In this document: positions 17,365-25,483 of the stretch, piece after piece | How the letters are laid out: the number at the start of each line of letters is the position of its first letter | Numbering within the stretch: the first letter of the stretch is position 1 | Assembly: GCF_001905655.1 (NCBI RefSeq) | Contig: NZ_JMHT01000038.1 | Location: forward strand, 45,702-109,701 | Direction of reading: 5' to 3' | DNA from: Mycobacterium sp. ST-F2 | Lineage (GTDB): Bacteria; Actinomycetota; Actinomycetes; Mycobacteriales; Mycobacteriaceae | Length of the DNA stretch: 64,000 nucleotides | Translations under genes and position numbers: made by a program | The notes under the pieces: generated by a model | What the model was told of the DNA's origin: nothing | Databases searched by the model: none | What the model saw: the letters and a program-made list of their open reading frames with translations, nothing else

Positions 17365-18238
17365 TCGGCGCAGGCAGAAATACCGCAGGGTTTCGTCGAT
17401 AGAGTGCCCGCGCCCAGGCCCGATTCACCCACGCGATGATCTCCGCCCGGCGATGTCCGGCGGCCACTCTGACCACCGTCCACCCGACGCCGGCGATGTA
17501 CTCGCTGCGCACGATGTCGTAGCCGATCTGGCCCGCATGCTGCTCGCCGTCGTACTCGACAGCCAGCATCATGTCCTCCCATCCCATGTCGAGGAAGTAC
17601 TTGGCGCGGCCATCAGGGCCGGGCACCGGGATTTGAGTCTGAGGCCGTGGAAAGCCTTCCGCGATCAGCAATTGTCGAAGCCAGGATTCTTGCGGGGATT
17701 GGGCGCCCGGGTCGTAGAGATCCAGAGCCCGATCCAATTGGCGCAAACCCCGTGCGTGCCGGTGGCGCCCCGCCACCTCGAGCACTGCGTCGACATTGAA
17801 TCCGGTGGCAGCACCGAGTGCGTCAAGTCGGGCAACCGCCTCAACGAACGACCCGCGTCGCCCGAGGTCGAACGCCGTACGGTGCGGCGTCGTCACCGGC
17901 AATCCGCCGAGCAACTGGCTCTCGTCGGCGAAGAGCAGGTCATCACGGGCGATGACGTTCCTGGGCGGCCTGGTATTGGCGTGGATGAGTTCTATCGGTG
18001 CGTCATCAGGCACCCACTTCGCCCCGTGAAGGGCGGCCGCGGCATGCCCGGCAATGGTGGCCTCGCGTCCAGACCACAGCCACGCGGCCTGGCTACGCTG
18101 GTAGAGCGACGGGTCAATTCGCTTGTCCACGTAGATGTTCGGCAGTATCGCCCGGTAGTAGCGGCGCAGCTCGTAGCGGGTGAGCGATCGACCTGCGAGC
18201 GCCTCGCTGCCGATGAATGGGTCCGATTCGGTGGTCAT
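17360..18238 (-). CDS. AbiEi-like N-terminus plus DUF559 (VSR/PD-(D/E)XK-like) nuclease domain
   Basis: 292 residues. Residues 1-130 resemble the AbiEi-type domain (RSLTRYELRRYYRAILPNIYVDK, then GREATIAGHAAAALHGA, and VTTPHRTAFDLGRRGSFVEAVARLDAL). Residues 180-275 are a DUF559 restriction-endonuclease-like domain: Glu184 in SPQESWLR, Asp217 in FLDMGWED, and E228-Y-D230-GEQH, followed by YIAGVGWTVVRVAAG. The order E...D...ExD fits a PD-(D/E)XK-like active site. Family members occur in many copies in mycobacteria with no settled role. ATG at 18236-18238 is chosen over the longer frame to 18310. The gene is bracketed by palindromic elements A/B and C/D. It might be the counterpart of Rv1073, unverified. 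Confidence 0.8.
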   Translation of the reverse strand: MTTESDPFIGSEALAGRSLTRYELRRYYRAILPNIYVDKRIDPSLYQRSQAAWLWSGREATIAGHAAAALHGAKWVPDDAPIELIHANTRPPRNVIARDDLLFADESQLLGGLPVTTPHRTAFDLGRRGSFVEAVARLDALGAATGFNVDAVLEVAGRHRHARGLRQLDRALDLYDPGAQSPQESWLRQLLIAEGFPRPQTQIPVPGPDGRAKYFLDMGWEDMMLAVEYDGEQHAGQIGYDIVRSEYIAGVGWTVVRVAAGHRRAEIIAWVNRAWARALYRRNPAVFLPAPT

Positions 18239-18331
18239 GACGCAACCGTCTGCCGCTCCGCTGACAGAAGTGTCTCGATAGCGCCGGCACCGCCATGGTG
18301 TGTGAATCAACTCCGAACTGTGGATAACTCA

Positions 18332-18394
18332 CGTTGAGTCTGTATCCGCGGCGCATTCGTGCGAGTAGTTCGCGCCATCAGTACAGGGTCAATG
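18332..18394. repeat. 63-bp palindromic element, copy C
   Basis: Starts CGTTGAGTCTGTA and ends TACAGGGTCAATG; the arms are imperfectly complementary (three mismatches). The core GGCGCATTCGTGCGAG matches copy D's GGCGCAAAAGTACGAG. Same length as copies A and D. Confidence 0.75.
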
Positions 18395-18413
18395 CGCCGA
18401 TGGGCCACCTGCA

Positions 18414-18476
18414 ACTTGACCCTGAAACCACGGCGCAAAAGTACGAGAAACCTACACCCTCAGTACAGGATCAACG
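18414..18476. repeat. 63-bp palindromic element, copy D
   Basis: Starts ACTTGACCCTGAA and ends CAGTACAGGATCAACG. The right arm is nearly identical to copies A and C (TACAGGGTCAACG). Its left half is the closest match to half copy B. Confidence 0.75.
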
Positions 18477-18532
18477 GGCCGGCGGACCACGACAGCGCCG
18501 ACCTTGCGCAACTCAATTCGGACCCGAACCCA

Positions 18533-18538
18533 TAGACT
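18533..18538 (+). promoter_or_regulatory. -10 box close to the purT start
   Basis: TAGACT fits TANNNT and lies 9 nt before the purT ATG, so the transcript would start within 2-3 nt of the start codon (near-leaderless). Confidence 0.5.
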
Positions 18539-18547
18539 CTGCCCCCG

Positions 18548-19750
18548 ATGATCACCATCGGAACCCCACTGTCGCCGAACGCGACCAAGGTAATGCTGCT
18601 CGGCTCCGGCGAACTCGGTCGCGAAGTGCTGATCGCACTGCAGCGCCTGGGCGTCGAGACCATTGCCGTCGACCGCTACGAGAACGCGCCGGGACACCAG
18701 GTGGCCCACCATGCGCGCACCATCTCGATGACCGACCCCGACCAGCTCAAGGCGCTCATCGAGGCCGAGAAACCGGACCTCGTGGTGCCGGAGATCGAGG
18801 CCATCGCGACGCCGACGCTGCAGGAACTCGAGGAGGCCGGCGTGGTGCGGGTGATCCCGACCGCCCGGGCCGCCCGCCTGACCATGGACCGCGAGGGCAT
18901 CCGCCGGCTGGCCGCCGAGGAGCTCGGGGTGCCGACGAGCCCGTACAAGTTCTGCGATTCCCTCGAGGAACTGCAAGCAGCCATCGACGGTGGCATCGGC
19001 TACCCCTGCGTGGTGAAGCCTGTGATGAGCAGCTCGGGCAAGGGCCAGAGCAAGCTCGACGGACCGGACGACGTCGCGAAGGCCTGGGACTACGCCATGG
19101 GCGGGGCCCGCGTGACCAACACCCGCATCATCGTCGAGGGCTTCGTCGACTTCGATTACGAGATCACGCTGTTGACCGTCCGCGCTCGTGGCGCGAACGG
19201 CGAAGTCGAGACGCAGTTCTGCGAACCGATCGGGCACCGGCAGGTCTCCGGCGACTACGTGGAGAGCTGGCAGCCGCACCCGATGTCGGCCACCGCCCTG
19301 GCCAACGCGCAGCAGATCGCGCACAAGGTCACGGAAAACCTTGGCGGGCAGGGCGTTTTCGGCGTCGAGTTGTTCGTCAAGGGCGACCAGGTGTGGTTCA
19401 GCGAAGTCAGCCCGCGGCCGCACGACACCGGTATGACGACCATGATCACGCAGTGGCAGAACGAGTTCGAACTCCACGCCCGCGCCATCCTCGGACTGCC
19501 CGTGGACACGTCGCTCAAGAGCCCTGGTGCCAGCGCGGTGATCTACGGCGGCGTCGAGGCCGAGGGCATCGTCTTCGACGGTGTCGATGAGGCTCTGCAG
19601 GTGCCGGGCACCGACATTCGGCTGTTCGGCAAGCCGGAGAGCTTCCGCACCCGCCGGATGGGCGTGGCCCTGGCCCGAGCCGAGGACGTCGACACCGCAC
19701 GCCGCAACGCTGCCGAAGCTGCCGGCCGGGTCAGGCCGCGCGCGGTCTGA
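18548..19750 (+). CDS. purT: Formate-dependent phosphoribosylglycinamide formyltransferase
   Basis: 400 residues of the ATP-grasp superfamily. PurT makes formyl-GAR from GAR, formate and ATP, a folate-independent route in purine synthesis. Visible: N-terminal KVMLLGSGELGREVLIALQRLG, VDRYENAPGHQVAH, central CVVKPVMSSSGKGQS (ATP-grasp), GVFGVELFVKGDQVWFSEVSPRPHDTGMTT (metal ligands), and C-terminal FGKPESFRTRRMGVALA. Length is standard. In M. tuberculosis purT lies elsewhere (Rv0389, from memory), so it is out of syntenic place here, next to the DUF559/palindrome insert. It ends at a strong bidirectional terminator. Confidence 0.95.
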   Translation: MITIGTPLSPNATKVMLLGSGELGREVLIALQRLGVETIAVDRYENAPGHQVAHHARTISMTDPDQLKALIEAEKPDLVVPEIEAIATPTLQELEEAGVVRVIPTARAARLTMDREGIRRLAAEELGVPTSPYKFCDSLEELQAAIDGGIGYPCVVKPVMSSSGKGQSKLDGPDDVAKAWDYAMGGARVTNTRIIVEGFVDFDYEITLLTVRARGANGEVETQFCEPIGHRQVSGDYVESWQPHPMSATALANAQQIAHKVTENLGGQGVFGVELFVKGDQVWFSEVSPRPHDTGMTTMITQWQNEFELHARAILGLPVDTSLKSPGASAVIYGGVEAEGIVFDGVDEALQVPGTDIRLFGKPESFRTRRMGVALARAEDVDTARRNAAEAAGRVRPRAV

Positions 19751-19761
19751 GCACGACGCGA

Positions 19762-19795
19762 AGAAGGGGCGCCCGCCGAAGCGGACGCCCCTTCT
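19762..19795. terminator. Bidirectional terminator between purT and the Bax-inhibitor-like gene
   Basis: AGAAGGGGCG at 19762-19771 pairs with 19786-19795, and an inner CCGC/GCGG extends the stem to a CGAA tetraloop. It lies between convergent stops at 19750 and 19808, with A/T-rich flanks on both sides. Confidence 0.85.
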
Positions 19796-19807
19796 CTGTC
19801 AACGGAG

Positions 19808-20650
19808 CTAGTCGTTGTTGAAGTAACTCAGCAGTTGCAGGATTTCCACGTACAGCCAGACCAGGGTGACGGTCAGGCCGAGCGCGACGCCCCACGCCGC
19901 CTTCGCAGGCGCACCGGCGCGGATCATCTGGTCGGCAGCGTCGAAGTCGAGCAGGAAGCTGAACGCCGCCAGCGCGATGCAGACCAGCGAGAAGATGATC
20001 GCGATGGTGCCACCGCTGCGCAGGCCCATGCCGGCGCCACCGTTGAAGAATCCGATGATCAGGTTGCCCAGCATCAGCGCCACGACACCGAACATGCCGG
20101 CGACGATCATGCGGGTGAACTTCGGGGTGACGCGGATGGCGCCGGTCTTGTAGACGACGAGCATGCCGAAGAACACGCCGAAGGTGCCGAGGATGGCCTG
20201 TCCGATCAGGGCACCGGCGTTGACGCCCGACACCGCGAAGTTGGCCATGATGAACGAGAAGGCACCGAGGAACAGGCCCTCGAGTACGGCGTAGGTGAGC
20301 ACGATCGCCGGGTTGTCCTGCTTACGGCCGAACGTGGCGATGAGCACCGTCACCAGACCGCCGATCGCGCCGATCATGGCCAGCGGCCCGGCCAGCGCCA
20401 GGTTGCCCATGATCAGGAAGTACGAAATGGCCGCACTCGCCGTGACCGCCGCCAGCGTGATGCCGGTCTTGGTGACGACGTCATCGATGGTCAGCGACCG
20501 GGCGAACCCGGCCTGCTGCGGCGGGTACTCGGTGTATGGCTGGGCCATGGTCTGCTGGGCACCAAATGCGGCGGCGCCACTACCGAATTGCGCGTAACCG
20601 CCCTGCGACTTGGGCAGGGAACGAAATACCGGGTTGCTGCTCTCGCGCAC
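19808..20650 (-). CDS. Bax inhibitor-1/YccA family membrane protein
   Basis: 280 residues. A soluble 55-residue N-terminus (with AQPYTEYPPQQAGF) is followed by seven hydrophobic helices from TGITLAAVTASAAISYFLIMG to the terminal VTLVWLYVEILQLLSYF. This is the Bax1-I topology; bacterial members are thought to be calcium/proton leak channels. GTG at 20648-20650 is chosen because AGGAGAGG lies upstream; the frame from 20704 has no site. Position matches M. tuberculosis Rv1072 (from memory). Divergent from echA9. Confidence 0.9.
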   Translation of the reverse strand: MRESSNPVFRSLPKSQGGYAQFGSGAAAFGAQQTMAQPYTEYPPQQAGFARSLTIDDVVTKTGITLAAVTASAAISYFLIMGNLALAGPLAMIGAIGGLVTVLIATFGRKQDNPAIVLTYAVLEGLFLGAFSFIMANFAVSGVNAGALIGQAILGTFGVFFGMLVVYKTGAIRVTPKFTRMIVAGMFGVVALMLGNLIIGFFNGGAGMGLRSGGTIAIIFSLVCIALAAFSFLLDFDAADQMIRAGAPAKAAWGVALGLTVTLVWLYVEILQLLSYFNND

Positions 20651-20798
20651 CGTCGGGTTCCTCTCCTGAAGCTGTGGTCCGTCTGCTGACGAACACCCAC
20701 ACAACGTACGGCTTCGGGTGTTGGTTCCCGGCGAGACGGAAAAACTGGGAACTTACTGTGAAACGGTACCTGGTCGGCGCAGGCGACGCGCAACGATC

Positions 20799-20804
20799 TA
20801 GATT
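20799..20804 (+). promoter_or_regulatory. -10 box for a leaderless echA9 transcript
   Basis: TAGATT (TANNNT) is followed by exactly 7 nt and the GTG at 20812. The same hexamer and spacing occur before lpqV (25593). Confidence 0.6.
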
Positions 20805-20811
20805 GCTTACC

Positions 20812-21846
20812 GTGGCGGAAAACGAGGATATCCTAGTAAATGTCGAGAACGGCGTCGGCGTCGTCACGCTGAACCGTCCGAAGGCCATCAATTCGCTCAA
20901 CTATGCGATGGTCACGGGCCTCGCGGAGGCTCTCAACGCCTGGGAGGACGACGACAGCGTGCGCGCGGTCCTACTGACCGGGGCCGGCGAGCGCGGCCTG
21001 TGCGCGGGCGGCGACGTCATCGCGCTCTATCACAGCGCGAAGGCCCAAGACGACAACGCCAGGACGTTCTGGCACGACGAATATCTGCTCAACGCCCACA
21101 TCGGCCGCTACCCCAAGCCGTACGTCGCTCTGATGGACGGCATCGTGATGGGCGGCGGTGTCGGCGTCGGTGCGCACGGCAACATCCGCGTCGTCACCGA
21201 GAAGACGAAGATGGGCATGCCGGAGGTGGGCATCGGCTTCGTCCCCGACGTCGGCGGCACGTACCTGCTGTCCCGCGCGCCCGGCCTGATCGGTCTGCAC
21301 GCCGCCCTCACCGGCGCCCCGTTCTCCGGCGCGGACGCCATCGCCCTCGGCTTCGCCGACCACTTCGTCCCACAGGCCGACCTGCCCGCCTTCCGCGATC
21401 TGGTCATCAGCGATGGGCCCGACGCAGCGGTCAAGAAGTACGCTGTCGAGCCGCCCGCCAGTGAGCTTCTGGCGCAACAGCATTGGATCGACGAGTGCTA
21501 CGCCGCCGACACCGTCGCCGAGATCCTGGCGAACCTGCGCAGCCGCGACGATGCCGCCGCCAACGCCGCGGCCGACCTGATCGCCACCAGGTCCCCCATC
21601 GCACTGTCCGCCACGCTGGAGGCCGTGCGCCGCGCCGCGAAACTGCCGACCCTCGAGGACGTCCTCGTTCAGGAATTCCGGGTCTCGATGGCGTCGCACA
21701 AATCCCACGACTTCGTCGAGGGCATCCGCGCCCAACTCGTCGACAAGGACCGCAACCCGCAGTGGTCGCCGGCCCATCTGTCGGACGTCACCACCACCGA
21801 CGTCGATACGTACTTCGTCTCCGCCGACCCCGACCTCACCTTTTAG
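20812..21846 (+). CDS. echA9: Enoyl-CoA hydratase / 3-hydroxyisobutyryl-CoA hydrolase family, EchA9
   Basis: 344 residues. Crotonase fold with GVVTLNRPKAINSLN, oxyanion motif GAGERGLCAGGDVIALY, and GIVMGGGVGVGAHGNIRVVTEKTKMGMPEVGIGFVPDVGGTYLLSRAPG. The long C-terminus (WIDECYAADTVAEI, then RSPIALSATLEAVRR) is typical of 3-hydroxyisobutyryl-CoA hydrolases in valine breakdown rather than simple hydratases. GTG 20812 is chosen for family length and the -10 box 7 nt upstream. Followed 9 nt later by echA8; matches M. tuberculosis Rv1071c-Rv1070c (from memory). Confidence 0.9.
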   Translation: MAENEDILVNVENGVGVVTLNRPKAINSLNYAMVTGLAEALNAWEDDDSVRAVLLTGAGERGLCAGGDVIALYHSAKAQDDNARTFWHDEYLLNAHIGRYPKPYVALMDGIVMGGGVGVGAHGNIRVVTEKTKMGMPEVGIGFVPDVGGTYLLSRAPGLIGLHAALTGAPFSGADAIALGFADHFVPQADLPAFRDLVISDGPDAAVKKYAVEPPASELLAQQHWIDECYAADTVAEILANLRSRDDAAANAAADLIATRSPIALSATLEAVRRAAKLPTLEDVLVQEFRVSMASHKSHDFVEGIRAQLVDKDRNPQWSPAHLSDVTTTDVDTYFVSADPDLTF

Positions 21847-21855
21847 GATTCCCTG

Positions 21856-22629
21856 ATGACTTTCGAAACCATCCTGGTCACCCGCGACGACCGCGTCGCC
21901 ACCATCACCCTGAACCGCCCCAAGGCACTCAACGCGCTCAACAGCCAGGTGATGGCCGAAGTCACCACGGCCGCAGCCGAACTCGACGCCGACCCGGGCA
22001 TCGGCGCCATCATCATCACCGGCAGCGAGAAGGCCTTTGCCGCGGGCGCCGACATCAAGGAGATGGCGAGCCTGACGTTCGCCGACGTGTTCTCGCAGGA
22101 TTTCTTCGCGCTGTGGAACAAGTTCGCCGCGACGCGCACCCCCACCATCGCGGCCGTCGCCGGCTACGCGCTCGGTGGTGGTTGTGAGCTGGCCATGATG
22201 TGCGACCTGCTGATCGCCGCCGACACCGCGAAATTCGGCCAGCCCGAGATCAAGCTGGGTGTGCTGCCGGGCATGGGCGGCAGCCAGCGCCTGACCCGGG
22301 CGGTGGGCAAGGCCAAGGCAATGGACCTGATCCTCACCGGCCGCAACATGGACGCCGAGGAAGCCGAGCGCTGCGGCCTGGTGTCGCGCGTCGTCCCCGC
22401 CGACAAGCTGCTCGAAGAGGCCAACGCCGTTGCCAAAACCATTGCCGGCATGTCGCTTTCGGCGTCGCGCATGGCCAAGGAAGCGGTCAACCGCGCCTTC
22501 GAGAGCACGCTCGCCGAGGGTCTGCTCTACGAGCGCCGGCTCTTCCACTCGGCTTTCGCCACCGACGACCAGACCGAGGGCATGGCGGCCTTCACCGAGA
22601 AGCGCGCGCCGAACTTCACGCATCGGTAA
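21856..22629 (+). CDS. echA8: Enoyl-CoA hydratase EchA8
   Basis: 257 residues, the usual length of short-chain enoyl-CoA hydratases. Catalytic glutamates lie in the region ALGGGCELAMMCDLLIAADTAKFGQPEIKLGVLPGMGGSQRL; the oxyanion loop is KAFAAGADIKEMA. It hydrates trans-2-enoyl-CoA in beta-oxidation. C-terminal SRMAKEAVNRAFESTLAEGLLYERRLFHSAFATDDQTEGMAAF is classic. It lies 9 nt after echA9 and 9 nt before the membrane hydrolase, so the three are likely one transcript. Confidence 0.93.
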   Translation: MTFETILVTRDDRVATITLNRPKALNALNSQVMAEVTTAAAELDADPGIGAIIITGSEKAFAAGADIKEMASLTFADVFSQDFFALWNKFAATRTPTIAAVAGYALGGGCELAMMCDLLIAADTAKFGQPEIKLGVLPGMGGSQRLTRAVGKAKAMDLILTGRNMDAEEAERCGLVSRVVPADKLLEEANAVAKTIAGMSLSASRMAKEAVNRAFESTLAEGLLYERRLFHSAFATDDQTEGMAAFTEKRAPNFTHR

Positions 22630-22638
22630 AGTCGAGCG

Positions 22639-24390
22639 GTGGCCGACACCGTTCACGACGCCGATCCTGCCGACGACGACGGCACTGCCGTCGCGGTCGC
22701 CGAGCCGTCGAGTGAAGAGTCGCTCGTGGCGAAACTGGAAGAGCCACCGTCAGATTGGTGGGTTCGCCGCTACACGTTCTTCGGGACCGCGGTCGGCCTG
22801 ACCTTCATCTGGCTGTCGATGACCCCGTCGCTGCTGCCGCGCGGGCCGCTGTTCCAGGGCATCGTCAGCGGCGCCGCCGGCGCCTGCGGCTACGGCCTCG
22901 GGGTCCTGGGTGTCTGGGCTGTGCGCTACATGCGGTCGAAGGACAGCAGCCCCAAGGCCCCACGCTGGGCGTGGCTGATCCTGATCGGGCTCGGCATCAT
23001 CGGCCAAATCCTCGCGATCATCTGGTTCCACGTCTGGCAGGACGAGGTTCGCGACATGATGGGCGTGCCCCGGATGAAGTTCTGGGACCACCCGTTGACC
23101 GCGGTGTATTCGATCGTCTTCCTGTTCGGCTTCGTCGAAATCGGCCAGTTGGTCCGCAAATTGGTGCGTTTCCTGATGCGCCAACTGGAGCGGGTGGCAC
23201 CGCCGCGGGTGTCGGGTGTGGTGGCCGTACTGCTGGTCGTCGCCGTGTCGGTGGAAGTGTTCAACGGCGTCGTGGGCAACTATGCGATGTCGTGGATCAA
23301 CAACACCTTCGCCTCGGCCAACGATGAGGACGATCCCGACAACCCGCCTCCCACATCACCTTTGCGTTCTGGCGGGCCCGGCTCACTGACCAGCTGGTCC
23401 TCGCTGGGCCGGCAGGGCCGCATCTTCGTAGCCAACGGACCGAGCGTCGAGGAACTGTCGAAGTTCAACGGCAGCAAGGCAATCGAGCCCATCCGCACCT
23501 ACGCGGGCCTGCATTCGGCGGACGGTATCCGGGCCACGGCCAAGCTGGCCGCGCAGGAACTCAAACGCACCGGTGGCCTCGAGCGCGCCGTCGTCGCCGT
23601 CGCCACCACCACGGGCACCGGGTGGATCAACGAGGCCGAAGCCGCGTCGCTGGAGTACATGTACAACGGCAACACGGCGATCGTGTCGATGCAGTATTCG
23701 TTCCTGCCCAGCTGGATTTCGTTCCTCGTGGACAAGGCCAACGCCCAGGAAGCCGGGCAGGATCTCTTCGAAGAAGTCGACGCGCTGGTGCGCCAGATGC
23801 CCGAGGCCAAGCGCCCGAAGCTGGTGGTGTTCGGCGAGAGCCTCGGTTCATTCGGCGGCGAGGCCCCGTTCCAGGCACTCAACAACCTGGTGGCCCGCAC
23901 CAACGGCGCGTTGTTCTCCGGCCCCACGTTCAACAACCCCATCTGGACCGAACTCACGCGCTACCGGGACGCCGGTTCCCCCGAGAAGCTGCCGATCTAC
24001 GACCACGGCCGCAACGCCCGGTTCGGTTCTCGCCCTGAGGATTTGAACCGTCCGGCGGATGCGCCCTGGGACCACCCGAGGGTCGTCTACCTGCAACACG
24101 CATCCGACCCGATCGCCTGGTGGAACCCCGACCTGCTGTTCGCCCGGCCGGACTGGCTGGAAGAGCCCCGCGGCCGCGACGTCTCACCGCGGATGGAGTG
24201 GATTCCCGTCGTGACGTTCCTGCAGGTGTCGGCCGACATGGCCGTCGCGGTAGACGTGCCCGACGGGCACGGCCACGTCTACATCAAGGACGTCGCGAAC
24301 GCCTGGGCCGACGTACTGCAGCCGCCGGGTTGGACCCCGGAGAAGACGGAACGGTTGCGTCCGCTGCTACACCCAAGCGCCGGCACGTAG
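22639..24390 (+). CDS. Membrane-embedded alpha/beta hydrolase (Rv1069c-type)
   Basis: 583 residues. The N-terminal half (residues 45-225) has about four membrane helices: FFGTAVGLTFIWLSMTPSLLPRG, then IVSGAAGACGYGLGVLGVWAV, WLILIGLGIIGQILAIIWFHVW and VSGVVAVLLVVAVSVEVFNGVVG. The C-terminal half is an alpha/beta hydrolase domain with nucleophile elbow VVFGESLGSFGGEA (G-E-S-L-G) and a C-terminal GHGHVYIKDVANAWADVL histidine. This combination is the actinobacterial family of M. tuberculosis Rv1069c (from memory); an envelope lipid substrate is plausible but unproven. GTG start 9 nt after echA8. The last 24 nt overlap the convergent rhodanese gene. Confidence 0.88.
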   Translation: MADTVHDADPADDDGTAVAVAEPSSEESLVAKLEEPPSDWWVRRYTFFGTAVGLTFIWLSMTPSLLPRGPLFQGIVSGAAGACGYGLGVLGVWAVRYMRSKDSSPKAPRWAWLILIGLGIIGQILAIIWFHVWQDEVRDMMGVPRMKFWDHPLTAVYSIVFLFGFVEIGQLVRKLVRFLMRQLERVAPPRVSGVVAVLLVVAVSVEVFNGVVGNYAMSWINNTFASANDEDDPDNPPPTSPLRSGGPGSLTSWSSLGRQGRIFVANGPSVEELSKFNGSKAIEPIRTYAGLHSADGIRATAKLAAQELKRTGGLERAVVAVATTTGTGWINEAEAASLEYMYNGNTAIVSMQYSFLPSWISFLVDKANAQEAGQDLFEEVDALVRQMPEAKRPKLVVFGESLGSFGGEAPFQALNNLVARTNGALFSGPTFNNPIWTELTRYRDAGSPEKLPIYDHGRNARFGSRPEDLNRPADAPWDHPRVVYLQHASDPIAWWNPDLLFARPDWLEEPRGRDVSPRMEWIPVVTFLQVSADMAVAVDVPDGHGHVYIKDVANAWADVLQPPGWTPEKTERLRPLLHPSAGT

Positions 24391-24879
24391 CAGCACCGCC
24401 GCGGCCGTCCCGCCCAGCAGGCCTTCGTCCACCAGCGCCCGGTACCCGCCGATGACGTCGGTGGCCCGGTACAGCCCCAGGTCCTGCAGCGCCGCCGCGG
24501 CCAGGCTCGAGGTGTAGCCCTGCGAGCACAGGATCACCCACTCGACGTCGTCGCCGGTGGCCTGGGGCAGGCGGGCGTCGCTGGTCGGATCGCAGCGCCA
24601 TTCCAGGACGTTGCGTTCGACGATCAGCGCGCCGGGGAACTCGCCCTCGATGGCGCGCTGCGCGGCGGGCCTGATGTCCACGAGGACGGCGCCGCGGTTC
24701 AGTGCAGCGGGGATTTCGGCGGCGGACAGCCGGACCAGCCGCTCCCGCGCCGCGGCCAACAGGGCGTCGACTTTGCTGGTCACATTTCCCGTCGCTTCGC
24801 TCGCCCGGGTCACATTTCCCGTCGCTTCGCTCGCCCGGGTCACATTTCCCGTCGCTTCGCTCGCCTCGGCCGCCATCAT
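24367..24879 (-). CDS. Rhodanese-domain sulfurtransferase with an N-terminal tandem repeat
   Basis: 170 residues from ATG 24877-24879, which overlaps the cysteine dioxygenase stop as ATGA. Residues 6-35 are three copies of ASEATGNVTR, encoded by a 30-bp tandem repeat; the rest is a rhodanese domain (VLVDIRPAAQRAIEGEFPGALIVERNVLEWR, active-site loop ILCSQGYTSSLAA with the Cys nucleophile, IGGYRAL). Rhodaneses move sulfane sulfur. Each repeat contains GTGACC, so translation could instead begin at the last GTG (24783, VTSKVDALL), leaving the repeats as a duplicated initiation region. Pairing with cysteine dioxygenase points to cysteine-sulfur disposal. Likely Rv1066 counterpart (from memory). 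Confidence 0.85.
   Translation of the reverse strand: MMAAEASEATGNVTRASEATGNVTRASEATGNVTSKVDALLAAARERLVRLSAAEIPAALNRGAVLVDIRPAAQRAIEGEFPGALIVERNVLEWRCDPTSDARLPQATGDDVEWVILCSQGYTSSLAAAALQDLGLYRATDVIGGYRALVDEGLLGGTAAAVLLRAGAWV
24781..24865 (-). repeat. 30-bp direct tandem repeat, nearly three copies
   Basis: Units at 24781-24810, 24811-24840 and 24841-24865 (last truncated by divergence) are identical over their shared length; each contains CACATTTCCCGTCGCTTCGC. On the coding strand each unit reads as an SD-like GACGGGAA followed 2 nt later by GTGACC, and contains GCGAGCGAAGCGAC. Confidence 0.9.
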
Positions 24880-25418
24880 TCCCCCTCGGGCTTGTCGGTG
24901 AGTTCGGTGTAGACGCGACGCAGCTTGTGACTGTCGGTGACGTCGTAGTACGACATGGCGGTCAGCGGCGGCGAGTACGCGTGCACGCTCAGGGTGGGCT
25001 GCGACACCGTCGCCTGATCGCCGGCCCGCACCACGTCGTGGACCCACCCCAACGGGAACGCCGCCTGGTCACCGGCCTCGAGCGTGCGCCGGCGCAGCCC
25101 GCGGCCGTCCCAGCGGGTTTCCTCCAGCGCCCCGGACACCACGGTCAGGGCACCCAGGGATCCACCATGGTCGTGCAGTTCGGTGCTGCGTTCCGGTACC
25201 CAGCTGATCAGCCAGAGATCGAGCTCATCGTCGCCGTACAACCGGCGGTACCAGCGTTCGTCGAGAGGCAGGCCATCGGCGGGTAACAGCCGGTCGTAGC
25301 GGCCGCTGAGCACATCGTCTGCGCACCGGTCGGTGGCGTGCAGGAGGTCGGGTAGACGCAATCGGGTCGGCGCGACCAAGGCAGGACCGGATACAGAAAA
25401 ATCTGTCAGGACGGACAT
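24876..25418 (-). CDS. Cysteine dioxygenase (cupin)
   Basis: 180 residues. Type I cysteine dioxygenase-like cupin. Iron ligands are the His pair in ELHDHGGSLGALTVVSG and the later His in FPLGWVHDVVRAG. TLSVHAYSPPLTAMSYYDV is the conserved C-terminal region. It oxidises cysteine to cysteine sulfinate, lowering thiol levels. The ATG (25416-25418) is preceded by a leader that encodes a Cys-Cys peptide (25475-25528). The downstream rhodanese is translationally coupled. Probable counterpart of Rv1065 (from memory). Confidence 0.9.
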   Translation of the reverse strand: MSVLTDFSVSGPALVAPTRLRLPDLLHATDRCADDVLSGRYDRLLPADGLPLDERWYRRLYGDDELDLWLISWVPERSTELHDHGGSLGALTVVSGALEETRWDGRGLRRRTLEAGDQAAFPLGWVHDVVRAGDQATVSQPTLSVHAYSPPLTAMSYYDVTDSHKLRRVYTELTDKPEGE

Positions 25419-25456
25419 GACGGAACTCCAATGCAGAAACGAACGGTGGGCTTGGC

Positions 25457-25483
25457 GCCCTCACAGGGCCGGGCTCAAGCCCG
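25457..25483 (-). promoter_or_regulatory. Tandem hairpins overlapping the end of the Cys leader peptide
   Basis: Two adjacent stems are visible: CGGGCT-CA-AGCCCG (25470-25483), which contains the leader stop codon and starts right after the two Cys codons, and GCCCT-CAC-AGGGC (25457-25469). Their GGGC/GCCC arms could also pair with each other. The arrangement suits ribosome-position-dependent folding. Confidence 0.5.

Larger units (their letters stand above)
18239..18547. other. DUF559-purT divergent region with two palindromic elements
   Basis: 309 nt without a gene. Most of it consists of palindromic copies C (18332-18394) and D (18414-18476), 19 nt apart. The last 15 nt contain the purT -10 box. 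Both promoters must therefore lie beside or within the elements. Confidence 0.7.

Noticed and set aside
24781..24865. Tandem 30-bp repeats as a possible CRISPR array
   Set aside because: The copies are directly adjacent with no spacers and lie in a coding frame.
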